Assembly: GCF_039023475.1 (NCBI RefSeq)
Contig: NZ_JBCHVB010000009.1
Span: 62,001-126,000, forward strand
Direction of reading: 5' to 3'
Origin: Erwinia sp039023475
GTDB lineage: Bacteria > Pseudomonadota > Gammaproteobacteria > Enterobacterales > Enterobacteriaceae
Length of the DNA stretch: 64,000 nucleotides
A program made the position numbers and the translations under genes. Below the pieces are notes generated by a model. The model ran no database searches. It saw only the letters and a program-made list of their open reading frames with translations, and was not told the origin of the DNA. Positions 49,640-59,341 of this stretch are shown one piece after another (within the stretch, counting starts at the first letter, position 1; every line of letters begins with the position of its first letter).

Positions 49640-52291
49640 TCAGCCTGTATTACGCATTCCCGCTGCCACGCCGGCAATGGTCACCATCAGCGCCTGCTCT
49701 ACGCGGGCATCTGGCTCATCGCCCTGCGCTTCCTGCTGGCGTGAACGGTGCAGCAGCTCTGCCTGAAGAACGTTCAGCGGATCGGTGTAGACGTTACGCA
49801 GCGCAATGGACTCGGCAATCCACGGCTGGTCAGCCATCAGGTGGGCATCATTGGCGATGGTCAGTACCGCTTTGATGTCGCTATCCAGCTGCTCGCGCAG
49901 CTGCCGGCCCAGTGGCCACAGCGATTGATCAACCAGGCGCTGATCGTAGTACTCCGCCAGCCACAGGTCCGCTTTTGAGAAGACCATTTCCAGCATGCCC
50001 AGGCGGGTTGAGAAGAAGGGCCAGTCGCGGCACATCGCTTCCAGCTGATCCTGATGACCGGCTTCCATCGCGCTTTGCAGCGCGGCGCCCGCGCCCAGCC
50101 ATGCGGGCAACATCAGACGGTTCTGCGTCCAGGCGAAGATCCAGGGAATGGCGCGCAGCGATTCCACACCGCCGGTCGGCCGGCGTTTGGCCGGACGCGA
50201 TCCCAGAGGGAGTTTGCCCAGTTCCTGTTCCGGCGTGGCTGAACGGAAGTAGGGAACGAAGTCGGCATTCTCACGCACGTAGCCGCGATACATCTTGCAG
50301 GAATCTGCCGAGAGCTGATCCATGATGTCGCGCCATTTCGGCTCAGGTTCCGGTGGCGGCAGCAGGTTGGCTTCCAGAATGGCACCGGTATACAGCGAGA
50401 GGCTGCTGATGGTGACTTCCGGCAGACCGTACTTAAAGCGGATCATCTCTCCCTGTTCGGTCACGCGCAGGCCGCCTTTCAGGCTGCCTGGCGGCTGGGA
50501 AAGCAGTGCCGCCTGGGCAGGCGCACCGCCGCGTCCAATGGTGCCGCCGCGACCGTGAAACAGCGTCAGCGCTATGCCGGCTTTGTCGCAGGTTTTGATC
50601 AGCGCGTCCTGGGCCTGGTACTGCGCCCAGCTTGCCGCCATCACGCCCGCATCTTTTGCCGAGTCGGAATAGCCGATCATCACCATCTGCTTGCCCTGAA
50701 TAAAGCCGCGATACCAGTCGATATTCAGCAGCTGGCTCATCACATCATTGGCATTGTTCAGGTCGTCGAGCGTTTCAAACAGCGGCGCAACCGGCATCGC
50801 AAAGGTGATGCCCGCTTCTTTTAACAGCAGGTGTACGGCCAGCACATCAGACGGCGTTTTGGCCATCGAGATGACGTAAGCCGCAATAGAGCCTTTTGGC
50901 GCTTCCGCCGCCACGCGACAAGTTTCCAGCACTTCCAGCGTATCCGCGCTCGGTTCCCACTGACGTGGCAGCAGCGGTCGCTTGGAGTTAAGTTCGCGGA
51001 TCAGGAAGGCCTGCTTGTCCGCCTCCGACCAGCTTTCATAATCCCCCAGGCCGAGATAACGGGTGATTTCAGCAATCGCTTCGGTGTGGCGGGTACTCTC
51101 CTGACGGATATCAATACGCACCAGCGGCACGCCAAAGCATTTCACGCGGCGCAGCGTATCCAGAAGCTGTCCGTTGGCAATAATCCCCATACCGCACGCC
51201 TGCAGAGACTGATAGCAGGCATAAAGTGGATCCCACAACTGATCGTTGGAGATAAGCAGGTTAGCCGGGCGCGGCAGACGCTCGCCTTTCAGTTTGCGCT
51301 CCAGGTAAGCCTGAGTGCTTAACAGCTGACCGCGCAGATTTTTCATAATCTCACGGTAGGGCTCCAGCGCTTCAGGGTTGCCGCACAGTTCGCGAACTTC
51401 CGGGGTACATTCAGACATCGACAGCTCGGACACCAGCACGGCAATGTCACGCAGAAAGAGATCGGTCGCCTTCCAGCGGCTCAGCTGCAGGACGTGGCGG
51501 GTAACGTCTGCGGTGACGTTCGGGTTGCCGTCCCGGTCGCCACCCATCCAGGAGGTAAACTGGACGGGCACAAAATCGACCGGAAGTTTGACGCCGAAAG
51601 AGGCTTCAACCTGCTGGTTCAGCTCACGCAGGAAGCTGGGCACGCCTTCCCACAGGCTGTTTTCAACCACCGCGAAGCCCCATTTGGCTTCGTCGACGGG
51701 AGAAGGACGATATTTGCGGATTTCGTCGGTATGCCAGGCTTGCGCAACCAGCTGGCGCAGGCGGCGCATAATCTGCGCGCGGTCATAATCTGACAGATCG
51801 TTATGATCGAGCTGCTTCAGGCAGCTGTTCACTTCTACCAGTTTGTGGATCAGGGTACGGCGGGTTATTTCAGTTGGGTGAGCGGTCAGCACCAGCTCCA
51901 GCGACAAAGATTCAACAGCACTGCGAATGGCGGCTTCGCTCAAATCGGGCTGCTGTTTCAGGCGGTCAAACACGTTGGTCAGAATTTCCGGGTGCTTGGC
52001 TACGTCCCCTTTTGGTGAAATCGTGTGGTACTGCTCGGCAACGTTAGTCAGATTCAAAAACTGGCTAAAGGCGCGGGCTACGGGCAACAGCTCATCATTA
52101 GAGAGATTTTGCAGCGTTGAGAGCAATTCTTTACGGTGGGCGTCATTTCCCGCACGTGACGACTTTGAGAGCTTACGGATGGTTTCTACCCGATCCAGGA
52201 TGTTCTCTCCAAGCGCATCCTTGATTGTATCCCCGAGCAGTTTGCCGAGCATACTGACATTACTTCGCATTGCGGAATATTGTTCGTTCAT
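49640..52291 (-). CDS. ppc: Phosphoenolpyruvate carboxylase (Ppc)
   Basis: 883 residues, the E. coli length. Catalytic histidine in LVLTAHPTEITRRTL (about 138), WMGGDRDGNPNVTADVT, the glycine loop FHGRGGTIGRGGAPA, MIGYSDSAKDAG and the C-terminal VTIAGVAAGMRNTG. It carboxylates PEP to oxaloacetate to refill the TCA cycle, which also supplies the aspartate used by MetL, metB and the Arg enzymes around it. Confidence 0.97.
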   Translation of the reverse strand: MNEQYSAMRSNVSMLGKLLGDTIKDALGENILDRVETIRKLSKSSRAGNDAHRKELLSTLQNLSNDELLPVARAFSQFLNLTNVAEQYHTISPKGDVAKHPEILTNVFDRLKQQPDLSEAAIRSAVESLSLELVLTAHPTEITRRTLIHKLVEVNSCLKQLDHNDLSDYDRAQIMRRLRQLVAQAWHTDEIRKYRPSPVDEAKWGFAVVENSLWEGVPSFLRELNQQVEASFGVKLPVDFVPVQFTSWMGGDRDGNPNVTADVTRHVLQLSRWKATDLFLRDIAVLVSELSMSECTPEVRELCGNPEALEPYREIMKNLRGQLLSTQAYLERKLKGERLPRPANLLISNDQLWDPLYACYQSLQACGMGIIANGQLLDTLRRVKCFGVPLVRIDIRQESTRHTEAIAEITRYLGLGDYESWSEADKQAFLIRELNSKRPLLPRQWEPSADTLEVLETCRVAAEAPKGSIAAYVISMAKTPSDVLAVHLLLKEAGITFAMPVAPLFETLDDLNNANDVMSQLLNIDWYRGFIQGKQMVMIGYSDSAKDAGVMAASWAQYQAQDALIKTCDKAGIALTLFHGRGGTIGRGGAPAQAALLSQPPGSLKGGLRVTEQGEMIRFKYGLPEVTISSLSLYTGAILEANLLPPPEPEPKWRDIMDQLSADSCKMYRGYVRENADFVPYFRSATPEQELGKLPLGSRPAKRRPTGGVESLRAIPWIFAWTQNRLMLPAWLGAGAALQSAMEAGHQDQLEAMCRDWPFFSTRLGMLEMVFSKADLWLAEYYDQRLVDQSLWPLGRQLREQLDSDIKAVLTIANDAHLMADQPWIAESIALRNVYTDPLNVLQAELLHRSRQQEAQGDEPDARVEQALMVTIAGVAAGMRNTG

Positions 52292-52489
52292 ATGACCCCT
52301 GAAACCCTTCTTGTTTTGTCGCTTTATTTCACCGTCGCCGGCATAACCTTGTCTTTTATCTAGCCACGTTCGTTACCATTCGTCAAATGACTTCAATTCC
52401 CGGCGTAATGTCGTTAAATGTCGGGAAATTATGAAATTTAATTACAGCGAAGCGTGATAAGTTATTCTTATCAGGAAACTCGGAATAAA

Positions 52490-52529
52490 GCCGGGGGAAT
52501 AATCTGTTTTTACAGTTAAATCCCCCGGC
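52490..52529 (-). terminator. argE terminator-like long hairpin
   Basis: On the minus strand GCCGGGGGA and TCCCCCGGC enclose an inner stem CTGT/ACAG; TTTATT follows. It lies 16 bp after the argE stop. Confidence 0.75.
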
Positions 52530-52545
52530 GGCGCTGAATCAGCCA

Positions 52546-53715
52546 TCAGCTTCCAGGCGCGGTTTCCTCATAGCAGAAATGGTGTACAACCTGAGCGATC
52601 AAATCGCGCGTGGGCTGGATAAACGCCGTATCAATGTATTCATCCGGCTGGTGCGCCTGGTTGATTGAGCCCGGACCCAGAACCAGCGTCGGGCAAAGTT
52701 CCTGAATAAACGGCGCTTCGGTACAGTAATTCACTACTTCTGTTTCCGTTCCCAGCAGTTTTTCTACCACTTGTACCAGCTGATGCTCACGGGGACATTC
52801 ATAACCCGGGATCGGCGGATGCAGTTCTCCCACCGTCAGCCGGCCCGGCCAGCGCTCGCTGACCGGTGCCAGCGCTTCGTTCAGCAGCCCCTCCAGTTCG
52901 CTCAGCGTCAGGCCTGGCAGAGGGCGGATATCCATGTGCAGCTCACAACAGGCGCAGATACGGTTGGGCGCATCGCCACCGATAATATGCCCGAAGTTCA
53001 TGGTTGGATAAGGAATAGCAAAGCCATCATGGCGATAGCGTGTCTTCAGCGTATTACGCAGCGCCATCAGTTCAGTGATCGATTCGTGCATCAGCTCAAT
53101 GGCATTCACGCCTCGCGCGGGATCGCTGGAGTGGCCGGACTGACCCTGAATGCGGATAGCGTGAGAAAGATGGCCCTTATGCGCCCGTACCGGCTTCAGT
53201 GATGTAGGCTCGCCAATAATTGCGCAATCAGGGCGAATGGTGGTGGTTTCAGCGAAAAATTTTGCGCCCGCCATCGTCGTTTCTTCATCAGCCGTTGCCA
53301 GAATATAGAGCGGCTTCTTAAGCGTCGCGACATCGACGTCGCACAGCGTATCGAGAATAAAGGCGAAGAAGCCTTTCATATCGGCGGTACCAAGACCATA
53401 GAGCTTGTTGTCATGCTCGGTCAGGGTGAAGGGATCGCGGCTCCAGCGACCATCATCGAAAGGGACGGTGTCGGTATGACCGGCCAGCAGCAGGCCGCCC
53501 GCGCCGCTGCCCGTTTTGGCCAGCATATTGAATTTATGCCGCGTTCCCGGCACCGGTTGTACCTCAACGCTGAAGCCTAAATCGCGGAACCAGCCCGCCA
53601 GCAAATTGATTAAAGTTTCATTACTCTGATCGAGCGCGGCGTCGGTCGCACTGATCGACGGGGTGGCGATCAACTCACGGTAAATCTCGATAAAAGGCGG
53701 TAATTTTATCTTCAC
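52546..53715 (-). CDS. argE: Acetylornithine deacetylase (ArgE)
   Basis: 389 residues from GTG 53715 (KLPPFIEIYRELIATPSIS, the E. coli N-terminus). M20 metallopeptidase: zinc ligand in LLAGHTDTVPFDDGRW, LYGLGTADMKGF, catalytic glutamate in ATADEETTMAG, and GGDAPNRICACCELHMD. It releases acetate from N2-acetylornithine. An ATG 13 codons upstream at 53754 is in frame, but it lies inside the ARG-box operator and has no ribosome site, so I prefer the GTG. Divergent from argCBGH. Confidence 0.93.
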   Translation of the reverse strand: MKIKLPPFIEIYRELIATPSISATDAALDQSNETLINLLAGWFRDLGFSVEVQPVPGTRHKFNMLAKTGSGAGGLLLAGHTDTVPFDDGRWSRDPFTLTEHDNKLYGLGTADMKGFFAFILDTLCDVDVATLKKPLYILATADEETTMAGAKFFAETTTIRPDCAIIGEPTSLKPVRAHKGHLSHAIRIQGQSGHSSDPARGVNAIELMHESITELMALRNTLKTRYRHDGFAIPYPTMNFGHIIGGDAPNRICACCELHMDIRPLPGLTLSELEGLLNEALAPVSERWPGRLTVGELHPPIPGYECPREHQLVQVVEKLLGTETEVVNYCTEAPFIQELCPTLVLGPGSINQAHQPDEYIDTAFIQPTRDLIAQVVHHFCYEETAPGS

Positions 53716-53741
53716 TGTTGACAGTCCTTGCGTTAGGATAG

Positions 53742-53780
53742 TATCAATATTCATGCATTATTAGTGAATAAAAATACATT
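53742..53780. promoter_or_regulatory. Two ARG boxes between argE and argC
   Basis: Two 18-bp boxes separated by 3 bp, the standard ArgR arrangement: AGTGAATAAAAATACATT (53763-53780, one mismatch from the core consensus TGAATWWWWATTCA) and TATCAATATTCATGCATT (53742-53759, weaker). ArgR with arginine would repress argE and argCBGH together. Confidence 0.85.
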
Positions 53781-53897
53781 AATGGCGTAGGGATGGAAAC
53801 CGGTAATTGAGCCAAAGTCCAACGCCTGAAGCGTGGGAGCACAGCGCTAATCCGCTGCAACCCGGAATTTTGTGACCGAATAAGGGTGGTCAGTCTG

Positions 53898-54902
53898 ATG
53901 TTGAATACGCTGATTGTTGGGGCCAGTGGCTATGCTGGCGTGGAACTTGCGACTTACCTGAATCGTCACCCAGAGGTGAACATAACCGCATTAGCGGTTT
54001 CAGCGCAAAGTCCTGACGCAGGAAAATTACTCTCTGAGCTTCATCCTCAGCTTAAGGGCATTCTGGATATGCCGCTACAGCCGCTGAGCAGCGTGGCGGA
54101 GTTTGCCGCGGAAGTGGACGTTGTTTTTCTGGCGACCGCCCATGAAGTCAGTCACGATCTCGCTCCTCAGTTCCTGGCGGCGGGCTGCGTTGTCTTCGAT
54201 CTCTCCGGCGCGTTCCGGGTCAATGATGCCCGCTTCTATACCGACTTCTACGGCTTCACGCATCAACAACAGGAATGGCTCGATAAAGCCGTATATGGCC
54301 TCGCCGAGTGGCAGCACGAGAGCATTAAAGAGGCGCAGCTTGTTGCCGTGCCGGGGTGCTACCCCACGGCGGCGCAGCTGGCGCTGAAACCCCTGCTGGA
54401 AGCGGATCTGCTGAACGGGGCCCAGTGGCCGGTAATCAATGCGACCAGCGGCGTGAGCGGTGCGGGACGTAAAGCCTCGGTCAAGACCAGCTTCTGTGAA
54501 GTCAGCCTTCAGCCCTACGGCATCTTTGGTCATCGCCATCATCCGGAAATTACCGCGCATCTGGGCGTTCCGGTGATTTTTACGCCGCATCTGGGCAGCT
54601 TCCCGCGCGGTATTCTGGCTACCACGACCTGTCGCCTGAAAGCGGGCGTCACCCATGACGATGTGGCTGAAGCCTTCCACAATGCCTACCACGATAAGCC
54701 GCTGGTGCGCCTGTACGAAAAAGGCGTGCCGTCGATCAAAGGCGTGGTGGGCCTGCCGTTCTGCGACATTGGCTTCGCCGTACAGGGCGAGCATGTCATT
54801 GTGGTGTCGGCAGAAGATAATCTGCTGAAGGGCGCCTCATCGCAGGCCGTACAGTGCCTGAATATTCGTTTCGGTTTTCCGGAAACGCAGTCCCTTATCT
54901 GA
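53898..54902 (+). CDS. argC: N-acetyl-gamma-glutamyl-phosphate reductase (ArgC)
   Basis: 334 residues from ATG 53898 (MLNTLIVGASGYAGVELATYL, Rossmann start). The catalytic cysteine is in VAVPGCYPTAAQLAL. GHRHHPEI and GLPFCDIGFAVQGEH complete the family pattern. It reduces N-acetylglutamyl phosphate to the semialdehyde, the third arginine step. First gene of argCBGH; argB follows 15 bp later. Confidence 0.96.
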   Translation: MLNTLIVGASGYAGVELATYLNRHPEVNITALAVSAQSPDAGKLLSELHPQLKGILDMPLQPLSSVAEFAAEVDVVFLATAHEVSHDLAPQFLAAGCVVFDLSGAFRVNDARFYTDFYGFTHQQQEWLDKAVYGLAEWQHESIKEAQLVAVPGCYPTAAQLALKPLLEADLLNGAQWPVINATSGVSGAGRKASVKTSFCEVSLQPYGIFGHRHHPEITAHLGVPVIFTPHLGSFPRGILATTTCRLKAGVTHDDVAEAFHNAYHDKPLVRLYEKGVPSIKGVVGLPFCDIGFAVQGEHVIVVSAEDNLLKGASSQAVQCLNIRFGFPETQSLI

Positions 54903-54917
54903 CTCAGCGAGCGAACA

Positions 54918-55694
54918 ATGACCACTCCATTGATTATTAAACTTGGCGGCGTGCTGCTGGACAGCGAAGAAGCGCTGGAAAAACTTTTTACCGCGCTGGT
55001 TACCTGGCGCGAAACGCATCAGCGCCCGCTGCTGATCGTGCACGGCGGCGGCTGCCTGGTCGACGAGCTGATGAAGAAACTTAATCTGCCGGTGCAAAAG
55101 AAAAACGGCCTGCGCGTGACCCCGGCCGATCAGATCGACATCATTACCGGCGCGCTGGCGGGAACCGCCAATAAAACCCTGCTGGCCTGGGCGATCAAAC
55201 ACCAGATCGCCGCAGTGGGCCTCTGCCTGGGTGACGGTGGCAGCGTCAATGTCGCCCAGTTCGATGAGGCGCTTGGTCACGTTGGCCAGGCCACGCCGGG
55301 CAATCCAAAACTGATCAACAGCCTGCTGGAAGCTGGTTTTCTGCCGGTGATCAGCTCCATCGGGATTACCCATGACGGAAAGCTGATGAACGTAAACGCC
55401 GATCAGGCCGCAACAGCGCTGGCTTCAACTCTGGGCGCTGACCTGATCCTGCTGTCGGACGTCAGCGGCATTCTGGACGGTAAAGGGCAGCGCATTGAAG
55501 AAATGACTGCCGCTAAGGCGGAACAGCTTATCGCCCAGGGCATCATTACCGACGGCATGATCGTGAAGGTGAACGCGGCGCTGGATGCGGCCCGCACCTT
55601 AGGGCGTCCGGTAGATATCGCCAGCTGGCGCCATGCTGACCAGCTGCCAACCCTTTTTAACGGCGTGTCGATAGGCACCCGGATCCTCGCTTAA
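54918..55694 (+). CDS. argB: Acetylglutamate kinase (ArgB)
   Basis: 258 residues. Amino-acid kinase fold with IIKLGGVLLDSEEALEKLF, VHGGGCLVDELMKKL, the substrate loop RVTPADQIDIITGALAG, and ILLSDVSGILDGKGQ. It phosphorylates N-acetylglutamate. The short N-terminus shows it is the arginine-insensitive enterobacterial type. Second gene of the operon. Confidence 0.96.
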   Translation: MTTPLIIKLGGVLLDSEEALEKLFTALVTWRETHQRPLLIVHGGGCLVDELMKKLNLPVQKKNGLRVTPADQIDIITGALAGTANKTLLAWAIKHQIAAVGLCLGDGGSVNVAQFDEALGHVGQATPGNPKLINSLLEAGFLPVISSIGITHDGKLMNVNADQAATALASTLGADLILLSDVSGILDGKGQRIEEMTAAKAEQLIAQGIITDGMIVKVNAALDAARTLGRPVDIASWRHADQLPTLFNGVSIGTRILA

Positions 55695-55716
55695 TACAGT
55701 ATTCAAGGAAAAGACA

Positions 55717-56931
55717 ATGCAAGATAAGAGCATCAAAAAAATCGTACTGGCTTACTCTGGTGGTCTGGATACCTCGGCCATTATTCCATGGCTGAAAGAG
55801 AACTACGGTGGCTGTGAAGTGGTGGCTTTTGTAGCTGACATTGGCCAGGAGCGTGGCGATCTGGAAGGCGTGGAGCAGAAGGCGATTCAGTCCGGTGCGT
55901 CTGAGTGCCACGTGGTTGACCTGCGTGAAGAGTTTATCCGTGACTATGTGTATCCGGTACTGCAAACCGGCGCTCTGTATGAAGGCACCTATCTGCTGGG
56001 AACCTCAATGGCCCGCCCGATTATCGCGAAAGCGCAGGTGGAACTGGCGCTGAAAGTTGGCGCGGATGCGCTGTGCCACGGCGCGACCGGCAAAGGCAAC
56101 GATCAGGTACGTTTTGAAACGACCTATACCGCGCTGGCCCCTCAGCTGAAGGTCGTTGCGCCGTGGCGTGAATGGGATCTGCGCTCCCGTGAAGCCCTGC
56201 TCGACTACCTGAAAGAGCGCAATATTCCGACCACCGCGTCGCTGGAAAAAATCTACAGCCGTGATGAGAATGCGTGGCATATCTCTACCGAAGGCGGCGT
56301 GCTGGAAAGCCCGTGGAACGCACCTAATAAGGATTGCTGGGTCTGGACCGTCGATCCGCTGGAGGCGCCAGATAAGCCTGAGCAGGTGACCGTTTCCGTA
56401 GAGAAAGGGTGCGTCGTGGCCGTCAACGGCGAAGCGCTGACCCCGTTCCAGTGTCTGGAAAAGCTGAACGTGCTGGGCGCAAAACACGGCGTTGGCCGTA
56501 TCGATATCGTTGAGAACCGGCTGGTGGGCATTAAATCCCGCGGCTGCTACGAAACGCCCGGCGGCACGATCATGGTGAACGCGCTGCGGGCGGTTGAGCA
56601 GCTGGTTCTGGATCGTGACAGCTTCAAATGGCGTGAGCAGCTGGGCCATGAAATGTCCTACGTGGTTTATGATGGCCGCTGGTTCGCGCCGCTGCGGAAA
56701 TCTATTCAGGCCGCCGCTCAGTCGCTGGCGGAAGAGGTGAATGGCGAAGTTGTTCTGCAACTCTATAAAGGCCAGGTCACCGCCATCCAGAAGAAATCGG
56801 CAAACAGCCTCTATTCCGAAGAGTTTGCTACCTTCGGTGAAGATGAAGTGTATGACCACAGCCATGCAGGCGGCTTTATCCGTCTGTTCTCACTCTCTTC
56901 ACGCATTCGCGCGCTGAACGAGAAGAAGTAA
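55717..56931 (+). CDS. argG: Argininosuccinate synthase (ArgG)
   Basis: 404 residues. The N-type ATP pyrophosphatase loop is LAYSGGLDTSAIIPWLKENY, followed by VADIGQERGDLEGV, GTSMARPIIAKAQVE and HGATGKGNDQVRFE. It joins citrulline and aspartate. In E. coli K-12 argG is unlinked from argCBH; here it lies inside the cluster, between argB and argH, as in several other gammaproteobacteria. The protein is of the shorter (about 400-residue) type rather than the longer E. coli type. Confidence 0.96.
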   Translation: MQDKSIKKIVLAYSGGLDTSAIIPWLKENYGGCEVVAFVADIGQERGDLEGVEQKAIQSGASECHVVDLREEFIRDYVYPVLQTGALYEGTYLLGTSMARPIIAKAQVELALKVGADALCHGATGKGNDQVRFETTYTALAPQLKVVAPWREWDLRSREALLDYLKERNIPTTASLEKIYSRDENAWHISTEGGVLESPWNAPNKDCWVWTVDPLEAPDKPEQVTVSVEKGCVVAVNGEALTPFQCLEKLNVLGAKHGVGRIDIVENRLVGIKSRGCYETPGGTIMVNALRAVEQLVLDRDSFKWREQLGHEMSYVVYDGRWFAPLRKSIQAAAQSLAEEVNGEVVLQLYKGQVTAIQKKSANSLYSEEFATFGEDEVYDHSHAGGFIRLFSLSSRIRALNEKK

Positions 56932-56939
56932 ATATATCA

Positions 56940-56960
56940 GGCGGCGTAAAGCCGCCTTTT
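56940..56960 (+). terminator. Intercistronic hairpin between argG and argH
   Basis: GGCGGC-GTAAA-GCCGCC followed by TTTT, 9 bp after the argG stop. The short T-run suggests a partial terminator within argCBGH. Confidence 0.6.
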
Positions 56961-56993
56961 AACCAAACCTAACGAATTTAACGGAGCACTGAC

Positions 56994-58367
56994 ATGGCAC
57001 TTTGGGGTGGACGGTTTACTCAGGCAGCAGATCAACGGTTCAAACTGTTTAACGACTCGCTGCGCTTCGACTATCGTCTGGCAGAGCAGGATATCGTCGG
57101 CTCCGTTGCCTGGTCCAAAGCGCTGGTGACGGTCAATGTTCTGACGACAGAGGAGCAGCGGCAGCTCGAAACCGCGCTGAATGTGCTGCTGGAAGAGGTG
57201 CGGGCTAACCCGCAGCAGATTCTGGAAAGCGATGCGGAAGATATTCACAGCTATGTGGAAGGTCGCCTGATTGAAAAGGTCGGCGCGCTGGGCAAAAAGC
57301 TGCATACCGGACGCAGCCGTAACGATCAGGTCGCCACCGATCTTAAACTCTGGTGCAAGGCGCAGGTGAACGAGCTACTGATGGTAACCCGCCAGCTACA
57401 GCAGGCGCTTGTCGCAACCGCAGAAGCGAATCAGGATGCAGTGATGCCGGGTTACACGCATTTGCAGCGTGCGCAGCCGGTGACCTTTGCGCACTGGTGC
57501 CTTGCCTACGTTGAGATGCTGGCCCGCGATGAGAGCCGTCTGCAGGATACGCTGAAGCGTCTGGATGTCAGCCCGCTGGGCTGCGGCGCGCTGGCCGGTA
57601 CGGCCTATGAGATTGACCGGGAGCAGCTGGCCGGCTGGTTAGGCTTCGCCGCCGCGACCCGTAACAGTCTGGATACCGTTTCCGATCGCGATCACGTGCT
57701 GGAGTTGCTGTCCGATGCCTCTATCGGCATGGTTCACCTCTCGCGCTTCGCCGAAGATCTGATTTTCTTTAATACCGGTGAGTCAGGCTTTGTTGAACTG
57801 TCTGATAAGGTCACCTCAGGATCGTCCCTGATGCCGCAGAAGAAAAATCCCGATGCGCTGGAGCTGATCCGCGGGAAGTGTGGCCGCGTACAGGGCGCGC
57901 TTACTGCGATGACCATGACGCTGAAAGGCTTACCGCTGGCCTACAATAAAGATATGCAGGAAGATAAAGAAGGATTGTTTGACGCGCTGGACACCTGGGC
58001 TGACTGCCTGCATATGGCGACGCTGGTGCTGGACGGCATCCAGGTAAAACGTCCCCGCTGCCAGGAAGCAGCCGAGCAGGGATATGCTAACGCAACCGAG
58101 CTGGCTGATTATCTTGTGGCGAAAGGAATTCCGTTCCGTGAAGCGCACCACATCGTTGGCGAAGTGGTCGTGGCCGCCATCAGTAAAGGCGTGGCGCTGG
58201 AAGTCATGAAGCTGGATGAGCTGCAAAGTTTCAGCAGCGCGATCGGGGAAGATGTCTATCCTGTTCTGTCGCTGCAATCCTGCCTGGATAAACGTAATGC
58301 CAAAGGCGGCGTTTCTCCCCATCAGATCTCTCTGGCTATCACCGACGCCAAAAAACGTCTGGCCTGA
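56994..58367 (+). CDS. argH: Argininosuccinate lyase (ArgH)
   Basis: 457 residues, aspartase/fumarase superfamily. LWGGRFTQAADQRFKLFN at the start, HTGRSRNDQVATDLKLW, PGYTHLQRAQPVTFAHW and the signature SGSSLMPQKKNPD with the catalytic serine. It splits argininosuccinate into arginine and fumarate. Last gene of argCBGH; the spacer before it has a hairpin that could lower its expression. Confidence 0.97.
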   Translation: MALWGGRFTQAADQRFKLFNDSLRFDYRLAEQDIVGSVAWSKALVTVNVLTTEEQRQLETALNVLLEEVRANPQQILESDAEDIHSYVEGRLIEKVGALGKKLHTGRSRNDQVATDLKLWCKAQVNELLMVTRQLQQALVATAEANQDAVMPGYTHLQRAQPVTFAHWCLAYVEMLARDESRLQDTLKRLDVSPLGCGALAGTAYEIDREQLAGWLGFAAATRNSLDTVSDRDHVLELLSDASIGMVHLSRFAEDLIFFNTGESGFVELSDKVTSGSSLMPQKKNPDALELIRGKCGRVQGALTAMTMTLKGLPLAYNKDMQEDKEGLFDALDTWADCLHMATLVLDGIQVKRPRCQEAAEQGYANATELADYLVAKGIPFREAHHIVGEVVVAAISKGVALEVMKLDELQSFSSAIGEDVYPVLSLQSCLDKRNAKGGVSPHQISLAITDAKKRLA

Positions 58368-58368
58368 T

Positions 58369-58393
58369 CAAAAAAGGCGGCCATCAGGCCGCC
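58369..58393 (-). terminator. Terminator of the peroxiredoxin-glutaredoxin gene
   Basis: On the minus strand GGCGGCCTGATGGCCGCC followed by TTTTTT. It lies between convergent argH and the peroxiredoxin gene. Confidence 0.8.
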
Positions 58394-58473
58394 AAACAGG
58401 TTACGACTTTATTATTTATCATTGGCACACAAGAGGGCGGGCAAGCGTGGTATTGCCCGGCCTGCATGTTGGG

Positions 58474-59205
58474 TTAAACCACGAAAAACTGAGCCAGATC
58501 GTCGCTGCCGCCAATATGACGACCGCCAATAAAGACCTGAGGCACGGTAGCGCGGCCGGTAACGGCGCGCAGGCTGACGGTTGTGGCATCCTGCCCTAAT
58601 ACAATCTCTTCATACTGAATACCGCGATCCTGCAACATCTGCTTGGCTTTGGCACAGAATGAACAACCTGGCTTGGTGAACAGGGAAACCGACTCCTGCA
58701 CCTTAAACTCCGGTGCCAGATAGCGCAGCATGGTGTCCGCATCGGAGACTTCAAAGGGGTCGCCGGGCTTGTTAGGTTCAACAAACATTTTTTCCACCAC
58801 GCCGTTACGCACCAGCATTGAGTAGCGCCATGAGCGCGGGCCGAATCCGAGATCAGCCTTCTCAACCAGCATCTCCATGCCACGGGTGAAATCACCGTTG
58901 CCGTCCGGGATAAAAGTAATATTATCGGCGTGCTGATCCGCTTTCCAGGCGTTCATCACGAAGGTGTCATTGACCGACACGCAGAGAATATTATCCACGC
59001 CATGCTTTTTAAAAACGTCGGACAGTTCGTTATAGCGCGGTAAGTGGCTTGATGAGCATGTTGGGGTAAACGCGCCCGGCAGTGAAAACACGATAACGGT
59101 TTTATCCTTAAACAGCTCATCAGAGGTGATGTCGACCCAACGGTCGCCCTGACGCGTATGAAAAGTGACCTGTGGAACAGACTTACCTTCCTGACTTGCA
59201 AACAT
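58474..59205 (-). CDS. Peroxiredoxin 5-glutaredoxin fusion (glutathione peroxidase-type Prx)
   Basis: 243 residues from ATG 59205 (GGGAG in front). The Prx5 domain (1-165) has the peroxidatic cysteine in PGAFTPTCSSSHLP (about 50). The glutaredoxin domain (about 170-243) has CSFC in FTKPGCSFCAKAKQML, TVPQVFIGG and GGSDDL. Such fusions, described in Haemophilus influenzae and others, reduce peroxides with glutathione as direct electron source. Divergent from oxyR, with a candidate OxyR site between, so it is probably part of the OxyR regulon. Confidence 0.94.
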   Translation of the reverse strand: MFASQEGKSVPQVTFHTRQGDRWVDITSDELFKDKTVIVFSLPGAFTPTCSSSHLPRYNELSDVFKKHGVDNILCVSVNDTFVMNAWKADQHADNITFIPDGNGDFTRGMEMLVEKADLGFGPRSWRYSMLVRNGVVEKMFVEPNKPGDPFEVSDADTMLRYLAPEFKVQESVSLFTKPGCSFCAKAKQMLQDRGIQYEEIVLGQDATTVSLRAVTGRATVPQVFIGGRHIGGSDDLAQFFVV

Positions 59206-59278
59206 AAAAGCGCTCCCGTTTGAGGATAAAAAGTGATGTGTTTCCCGAAAGGCGGACATTATTGCGTTTGGCGCTTGA

Positions 59279-59330
59279 TAGGGATAATCGTTGATTGCTA
59301 TCCTATCTATCGCCATGGACTATCGTGGCT
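59279..59330. promoter_or_regulatory. Candidate OxyR operator between Prx-Grx gene and oxyR
   Basis: ATAG at 59278-59281 and several CTAT words (about 59298-59323) recur in roughly 10-11-bp phase, as in OxyR sites (ATAG-N7-CTAT twice). The match is imperfect, but the CTATC-rich stretch before oxyR is also conserved in E. coli as I recall it. Confidence 0.45.
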
Positions 59331-59341
59331 CGGAGGATAAG

